Of a DNA stretch of 64,000 nt, positions 59,312-64,000 are shown one piece after another (positions within the stretch are counted from its first letter, which is position 1; each line of letters opens with the position of its first letter). The position numbers were made by a program, and so were the translations under genes. Location of the stretch: positions 1,860,001-1,924,000 of the forward strand of contig NZ_CP019236.1 in the NCBI RefSeq assembly GCF_001955695.1, given 5' to 3'. The stretch is from Rhodoferax koreense. GTDB taxonomy: Bacteria; Pseudomonadota; Gammaproteobacteria; Burkholderiales; Burkholderiaceae_C. The notes below the pieces were generated by a model. The model was not told the origin of the DNA and searched no databases. It worked only from the letters and a program-made list of their open reading frames with translations.

Positions 59312-59327
59312 TGCAATAGGTATGCCA
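59312..59327 (-). promoter_or_regulatory. Candidate sigma-54 promoter before the catabolic operon
   Basis: On the minus strand TGGCATACCTATTGCA fits the -24/-12 consensus TGGCAC-N5-TTGC with one change. The start of transcription would be near 59301, one base before the ATG, and would exclude the AGAGG just upstream of the start codon. Either the mRNA is leaderless or the match is fortuitous. A sigma-54 activator is encoded at the end of the same operon. Confidence 0.5.
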
Positions 59328-59502
59328 CCCCGAAATCATTGGATTTAGGTGAAGATGGGTGTGAAAAGATGCGTGTAGACCGATTTTATGCGGCTATTCG
59401 CGGGGCGACGCCGATGGTCGCGCAAAAGCTTGACGGCACAAAAGATGTCGACCGGCAAATTTCTTTCCGGCGTGGCGGCACCAGGGACGCCGACCTCCCG
59501 CT

Positions 59503-60327
59503 TCAGCCCGGTGCCGGGCCGAAGGACGCGCTGCAGCGCACGCCCAGCGGTATCTTGCCGCTTGGGTTCGGCAGCTCCAGCCGCACGCCGAAGGTGCCGC
59601 TGGCCGAGTCGACCACCGTGTCCACCACCCGCACCGTGGCCTTGTAAAGGCCTGCGAACGGTGCTTCGGGCTTGATGTCGGCCAGGTCGCCGGCCTTCAC
59701 GCGGCCGTACATCGCCACCGGCAGCACCACTTCGACACGCGCCGGGTCGGTCTGCGCGAGCTTCAGGATCGCGCCTGCACTTTCGCCGGCCTGGGCCATT
59801 TCACCCGGGTGTTGCAGGCGGTCGGTGACCACGCCGTTGACGGGGCTGTTGATGCTGCGCCGGCCGAGTTCGGCTGCGAGCCGCTGCACTTCCAGCTTGG
59901 CCAGTTCGCGGTTGTCACGGGCCTCGAGCAGGTCGGCCTCGGCCACGCGCGACTCGGCCAGCGTGTCGTCGCGGTCCTGGCTCGAGACGAATTTCTCCTT
60001 CACCAGTTCTTCGCGGCGGCGCAGCTTTTCCTTGAGGTGGGCCAGGCGCGCATCGGCGGCGGTCACCGCGCCCTGCATCACGGCCCGGTAACGCGCGCCG
60101 TCGAGCGCGGCCTTTTCCACCGAAGCGTCGAGGGTCACCAGGGGCTGACCCTTGCGGATGACGCTGCCGCGGTCCACCGGCACGTCGACGATCTGCGCGG
60201 TGACGGTGCTGCGGATCGACAGCTTCTGCGCGGGCTCGATGAGGCAGGGCAGGGTGTCGGCGGCGAGAGCCGAAGCCGTGGCAAGTGCGGCAAGCGTTGC
60301 CGCCAGGGATTGACTGAGGTGTTTCAT
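59503..60327 (-). CDS. Periplasmic adaptor protein (HlyD/RND-type)
   Basis: A 274-residue exported adaptor. The signal peptide is cleaved near SALAAD. The first half lipoyl/barrel segment reads ALTAQIVDVPVDRGSVIRKG in outline, then a coiled-coil hairpin (about 85-165, RLAHLKEKLRRREELVKEKF), the second lipoyl half (SPVNGVVTDRLQHPGEMAQ) and beta-barrel (VEVVLPVAMYGRVKAGDLA). It is shorter than typical RND adaptors. It overlaps the SecA-like gene by four bases (ATGA), so the operon is tight. No RND pump or ABC exporter is adjacent. Confidence 0.85.
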   Translation of the reverse strand: MKHLSQSLAATLAALATASALAADTLPCLIEPAQKLSIRSTVTAQIVDVPVDRGSVIRKGQPLVTLDASVEKAALDGARYRAVMQGAVTAADARLAHLKEKLRRREELVKEKFVSSQDRDDTLAESRVAEADLLEARDNRELAKLEVQRLAAELGRRSINSPVNGVVTDRLQHPGEMAQAGESAGAILKLAQTDPARVEVVLPVAMYGRVKAGDLADIKPEAPFAGLYKATVRVVDTVVDSASGTFGVRLELPNPSGKIPLGVRCSASFGPAPG

Positions 60328-62315
60328 AAACGTCCCGACATCGACAAAAGGTCCGCCAACTGATCGTCGACGCGCAAGGCTTCGCGCCGAGAGTTGTGGT
60401 GCTGGTGTTCGGCCTTGCGCTGCGCGAGCCAGCGCGCCAGGCGGAATGCAGCGTTCCGCGCGCCGGCCTGCTGCAGTTGCCTCGCCAGCCGCGACAGGGC
60501 CGGGGTGAACTGGGTGAACAGGTCGTCGTCGAGCGCCACGATGCATTGCGCGCTGCCCGGGTCGCCCTGGCGTCCGGCACGGCCGAACAATTGCCGGTCG
60601 ACGCGGCTCGATTCGTGGTGTTCGCTCAGGATCACGTGCAGGCCGCCGCGACGCAGCACCTCGGCCGGCAGCTTGATGTCGGTGCCGCGCCCAGCCATGT
60701 TGGTGGCCACCGTGACCATGCCCGGCAGGCCGGCGCTGCGCACCAGTTCGGCCTCGGCCGCGTCCTGCTGCGCGTTGAGCACGCGGTGTGCGATGCCGCG
60801 GTGGGCCATCACCAGCGACAGGGCTTCGGAGGCTTCCACCGATCCCGTGCCGACCAGCACCGCACGTTCGGCGGCGACCAGACGCTCGACCTCGCTCGCG
60901 ATGCGCTGCCACTTGGCCGGCGTGTCGGCCACCACGATGTCGGGCCAGCGCACACGCGCCGAAGGGCGGTGCGTGGGAACCACCAGCGTGCGCAGGCCGT
61001 AACAGGCGCGGATCTCCTGGCGCACCTCGCGCGCCGTGCCGGTCATGCCCGCCAGCCGCAGGTAACGCGCGAAGAAGCGCTGGTAGGTGATGCGCGACAT
61101 GGTCTTGGCGCGGTCCGACAGCGCGCAGCCCTCCTTGGTCTCGATCATCTGGTGCAGGCCTTGTTCCCAGGTGCGGCCTTCGAGTACACGACCGGTGTTC
61201 TCGTCGACGATCTCGACCTTGCCTTCGCGCACCACGTAATGCCGATCTTTCAGGAACAGGTGGATCGCGCGCAGCGCCTGCATGACCCAATGCTCACGCG
61301 CCAGGCGCACCTGCCATTCTGCGGCGGAGGCCGATGCACTGGCGCCAAGCAGCACGCTGGCCTGGGTGATTTCCTGCCGTCCCAGCACGGTGAGTTGGAT
61401 CGAACGGTGGCGCGGCGCGATGATGAAGTGTTTTTCGGGCTCCAGTCTGGCGGCCAGTTGCAGCGCTTCGGTGAAATGGGTGCTCTCGCCGGTGGCGCCG
61501 AGTTTCACGGCCAGGATCAGCGGTGTGCGCGCCTCGTCGATGAAGATGCTGTCGGCCTCGTCGACGATGGCGAAGTGCAGGCCGCGCAGCAGCGCCTGAC
61601 CCGCGGCCTCGTGGTCCACCCAGTGGCGCAGGTGCTGGCGCGCGGCGCTCACGTCGGCGCCGAAATTCGAGCGGTCCTTCAGGTAGTCGAACACCAGTTC
61701 CTTGCCGGTGCAATAACAGATGTGTCGGGCGTAGGCCGCGCGCCGCTCGCCAAGCGACATGCCGGTGATGATGGAGCCGACGCCGAGGCCGGCGCGTTCG
61801 AACAGCGGCTTCATTTCTTCGGCGTCGCGCTCGGCCAGGTAGTCGTTCACCGTCACCACATGCACAGGAATGCCGGCACTCGCCGCGAGTGTGGCGCCGA
61901 GCGCGGCCGTGAGCGACTTGCCTTCGCCGGTCTGCATCTCCACGAGGCGGCCGGTCAGCAGGCCGGCCGCGCCGAGCAACTGCGCAGGATACGGCTCCAT
62001 GCCCAGGCTGCGCCGGCACAACTCGCGCACGCCGGCCAGCGCCTCCGACAGGTGCGCGGTTTCGCCCCAGCCGCGACGCGCGCTGCGGCGCAGCTGGCCC
62101 AGCAGTTCGGCCTCGCCGAGTTGCCGCATCGCGCCAGCGCGGCCCACGGCCTGCTGCACGCTCTGGCGCAGCGCCTGGTCGCGCCGATCCAGTGCTTCGA
62201 ACTTCCGCCAGCAAGCGCGCGCCCACCGATCGAGCGCAGTTTCGCGCAGGTCGGCGCGCTCGGGATAAGCACTGCCGCTGCGGGCCAGGTCGAGGTTGGC
62301 GTTCAGCGATGTCAT
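60324..62315 (-). CDS. Shortened SecA-like ATPase
   Basis: A 663-residue SecA paralogue. Walker A is EMQTGEGKSL (about 126-135), the DEAD motif is AIVDEADSIFIDEARTPL (249-266), a preprotein-crosslinking-like domain follows, then RYLRLAGMTGTA, NMAGRGTDI (about 539-547) and GRAGRQGD (about 578-585). The protein ends within the first long helix of the scaffold domain (WLAQRKAEHQHH), so the helical wing, the rest of the scaffold and the zinc-binding tail are missing; canonical SecA is about 900 residues. It sits between two adaptor-type genes. It may drive export of a specialised substrate. Confidence 0.88.
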   Translation of the reverse strand: MTSLNANLDLARSGSAYPERADLRETALDRWARACWRKFEALDRRDQALRQSVQQAVGRAGAMRQLGEAELLGQLRRSARRGWGETAHLSEALAGVRELCRRSLGMEPYPAQLLGAAGLLTGRLVEMQTGEGKSLTAALGATLAASAGIPVHVVTVNDYLAERDAEEMKPLFERAGLGVGSIITGMSLGERRAAYARHICYCTGKELVFDYLKDRSNFGADVSAARQHLRHWVDHEAAGQALLRGLHFAIVDEADSIFIDEARTPLILAVKLGATGESTHFTEALQLAARLEPEKHFIIAPRHRSIQLTVLGRQEITQASVLLGASASASAAEWQVRLAREHWVMQALRAIHLFLKDRHYVVREGKVEIVDENTGRVLEGRTWEQGLHQMIETKEGCALSDRAKTMSRITYQRFFARYLRLAGMTGTAREVRQEIRACYGLRTLVVPTHRPSARVRWPDIVVADTPAKWQRIASEVERLVAAERAVLVGTGSVEASEALSLVMAHRGIAHRVLNAQQDAAEAELVRSAGLPGMVTVATNMAGRGTDIKLPAEVLRRGGLHVILSEHHESSRVDRQLFGRAGRQGDPGSAQCIVALDDDLFTQFTPALSRLARQLQQAGARNAAFRLARWLAQRKAEHQHHNSRREALRVDDQLADLLSMSGRL

Positions 62316-62316
62316 T

Positions 62317-64000
62317 TCAGATATTGAGGTGAGCGAGGAAAAGCCGTCGTGCATGCCGCCACCAGCGCCAGCCGATGGCCTCCGGCGACTGCTCGAGTGC
62401 CACATAGGCACGGGTGCCGATGGCGCCCAGCGTGGGTGTGTCCGGGGTTTCGATGTCGAACTGGAACGCCGTCTCCATCGCCGTGGCGCCGGTCTCGTCG
62501 CGCGGATCGACGGCGAACTTGCCGCCGCCCGTGGCACCGAGTGCCGCGCTCGGCAGGTTGTGGCTGGCCTGCGGCGTGCTGCGCGCGAGGCGGCCGGTGT
62601 AGGTCTTTTCGACGGCGCCAGCCATGCGGACCTCGATGCCGCGCAGGTCGGCCAGGTCGAGTTCGGCCTCGGCCTGCGTGAGTGCCACCCGCACCAGCGG
62701 CACCGAGGCGCCGATCACGTAACCCAGCATGTCGCCGCGTTTGACGTAGCGGCCCGGCAGGTCCTGCGCCTGCTCCAGCCGCACGGTGCCGGGCACGCCG
62801 GCGCGCAATTGCAGATCGGCCACGTCGGCCTGGGCGCGGACCAGCGCGGCTTCCTCGGCATTCACTTCCTCCTGCATGCGCGCGGCCACGGCCGGCTGGC
62901 TGACCCAGGCCGCGTCGAGTCGGGCCTGGGCCAGCGCCAGGCGGCCGGTCTGCTCGGCAACCTTGGCGACAAGATCCGCGTTGTGGGTGGCCACCACCAT
63001 GTCGCCGGGCTGCACGGCAGCGCCTTCGTGTGCGGCGATGGTCTGCACGAAGCCGTCGGCGCGCGCGCGCAGGATCGCCTCCTCGGGCAACCAGGCGATG
63101 CCCTGCACCCGCACGTGGCGCGGCAGCGGCAGGGCCAGCAGCAGGCCGAGCAGCAGGGCCACGCCACCTATCACCGCGCCCCAGGCGCGCCAGGGCCGGG
63201 CGGCGAACTGTGGCGACGACCACAGGCTGAACAAGCCCTTGCCAAGTGGCCAGACCACGCTGGTGGCGAGCGACCAAGCCGCGAGCAGCACACCGACGAA
63301 GAAGTATTGCTGCGCCACGAACCAGGCGATACCGAAGCTCACCGTGAGCCGGTACACCAGCGCCAGCGGCGCATAGGCGGCGAGCCAGCCGAGTTCGTAG
63401 CGGCTGGCCGGCGGCATCTTCGCGCCGCGCGCGCCGAGTACGAAGCGGCGCAGCAGGAACTGCCAGAACGCCGTCGCGCGTTGTGAGAGATTCGGCACGC
63501 CGATGGCATCGGCCAGCATGAAATAACCGTCGAAACGCAGCAAAGGATTGCCGTTGAACAGCACGGTGCTCACGCTGCCAAGCACCATCAGGTTGTACAG
63601 CACCGAGCGCCAGAAGCCGGGTTCGATGGCCATCCATAAGAAGAAGGCCAGCGCAGCGATCCACAACTCGACGACCATGCCGGCCGCCGCCACGCGCATG
63701 CGCGCCCAGCGGCTGGGAAACGCGTTCGAAGCCGAGGCATCGACGTAGGGCGAAGGGTAGAACATCAGCAGCATCACACCCATCTCGTGTACCTCGCCGC
63801 CGCGTCGGATGACGGCCGCGCCGTGCGCCAGTTCGTGGGCGAGCTTGAGCAGTGGATACACCAGCGCGGCGAGCAGCAGGTTGTTGGCAGCCAGCATCTG
63901 TTCGCCGAAGTTGCGGCTCAGGTCCGGCCAGTGCGCCGGTACCAGCGCCAGCGCCGTACCGACCACACCCAGCCAGGCCGCCCAGACCAGCGCCGCGGGT
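62317..64000 (-). CDS. M50-type membrane protease/HlyD-like fusion (5' end outside window)
   Basis: At least 560 residues; the frame stays open to the window edge with hydrophobic sequence, so the true start is upstream. The M50-like domain has the HExxH motif in KLAHELAHGAAV and the third-ligand motif GNPLLRFDGYFML, among several helices. A further helix (AVIGGVALLLGLLLALPLP) leads to a periplasmic biotinyl/lipoyl HlyD-like part (IAAHEGAAVQPGDMVV, LLRAQADVADLQLRAG-like coiled coil, PGRYVKRGDMLGYVI). Such fusions accompany peptide or protein export systems. Its stop is one base before the SecA-like ATG, so they are co-transcribed. Confidence 0.87.
   Translation of the reverse strand, partial: PAALVWAAWLGVVGTALALVPAHWPDLSRNFGEQMLAANNLLLAALVYPLLKLAHELAHGAAVIRRGGEVHEMGVMLLMFYPSPYVDASASNAFPSRWARMRVAAAGMVVELWIAALAFFLWMAIEPGFWRSVLYNLMVLGSVSTVLFNGNPLLRFDGYFMLADAIGVPNLSQRATAFWQFLLRRFVLGARGAKMPPASRYELGWLAAYAPLALVYRLTVSFGIAWFVAQQYFFVGVLLAAWSLATSVVWPLGKGLFSLWSSPQFAARPWRAWGAVIGGVALLLGLLLALPLPRHVRVQGIAWLPEEAILRARADGFVQTIAAHEGAAVQPGDMVVATHNADLVAKVAEQTGRLALAQARLDAAWVSQPAVAARMQEEVNAEEAALVRAQADVADLQLRAGVPGTVRLEQAQDLPGRYVKRGDMLGYVIGASVPLVRVALTQAEAELDLADLRGIEVRMAGAVEKTYTGRLARSTPQASHNLPSAALGATGGGKFAVDPRDETGATAMETAFQFDIETPDTPTLGAIGTRAYVALEQSPEAIGWRWWRHARRLFLAHLNI

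Overview
The window is a GC-rich chromosomal segment from a betaproteobacterium, most likely Burkholderiales and probably Comamonadaceae. This rests on gene content and protein character: a ccoISNOQPGH cytochrome cbb3 cluster with an FNR-type regulator, a CobN plus ChlI/ChlD-like cobalt chelatase, PrpE, sucA-sucB-lpdA followed by zapE, and a dgdA/dgdR pair close to the Burkholderia one. No transposase, phage gene, CRISPR array, tRNA or rRNA was seen, and coding density is high.

Layout. 1-11 kb: the end of a sensor kinase, then the microaerobic cbb3 oxidase cluster (ccoI, S, N, O, Q, P, G, H, a small membrane protein, a SafE-like protein), a HiPIP and a LigA/LigB-type extradiol dioxygenase pair. 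11-23 kb: a signalling and oxygen-response block with two small unknown ORFs, a large hybrid kinase, a hemerythrin, a cyclic-nucleotide-domain/flavin reductase, fnr, a degenerate receiver protein, a zinc alcohol dehydrogenase, a PQ-loop protein and a 7TM kinase/LuxR regulator pair. Four FNR-type boxes tie several of these genes together. 23-32 kb: a cobalt/cobalamin operon (cobW, cobN, chlI/chlD, cbtB, cbtA), preceded by an NlpC/P60-like protein. 32-40.6 kb: a lone EF-G gene, an NlpC/P60 hydrolase, a sugar dehydrogenase, an Ivy-domain lipoprotein with a structured RNA upstream, an isochorismatase-like hydrolase and prpE. 40.8-48.7 kb: the 2-oxoglutarate dehydrogenase operon, zapE and two small unknowns. 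48.8-59.3 kb: an M14 peptidase lipoprotein, dgdA/dgdR, and a six-gene minus-strand catabolic operon (FlK-like thioesterase, CoA ligase, enoyl-CoA hydratase, HAD hydrolase, substrate-binding protein, sigma-54 activator). 59.5-64 kb: an operon, cut by the window edge, encoding an HlyD-like adaptor, a shortened SecA-like ATPase and an M50 protease/HlyD fusion.

The strongest observations are: (1) a classic -1 frameshift site (A AAA AAA, six-base spacer, GC-rich stem-loop) at the end of chlI that would fuse it to the VWA-domain frame, so one gene could supply both small chelatase subunits; (2) the SecA-like/HlyD/M50-HlyD operon, which looks like a non-canonical export machine; (3) a promoter, three-way-junction RNA and intrinsic terminator on the minus strand at about 37.7-37.8 kb, upstream of the Ivy-domain gene; (4) a FlK-type thioesterase with the Thr-Glu-His positions conserved, next to a HAD hydrolase and a CoA ligase, with a sigma-54 promoter-like site at the operon start.
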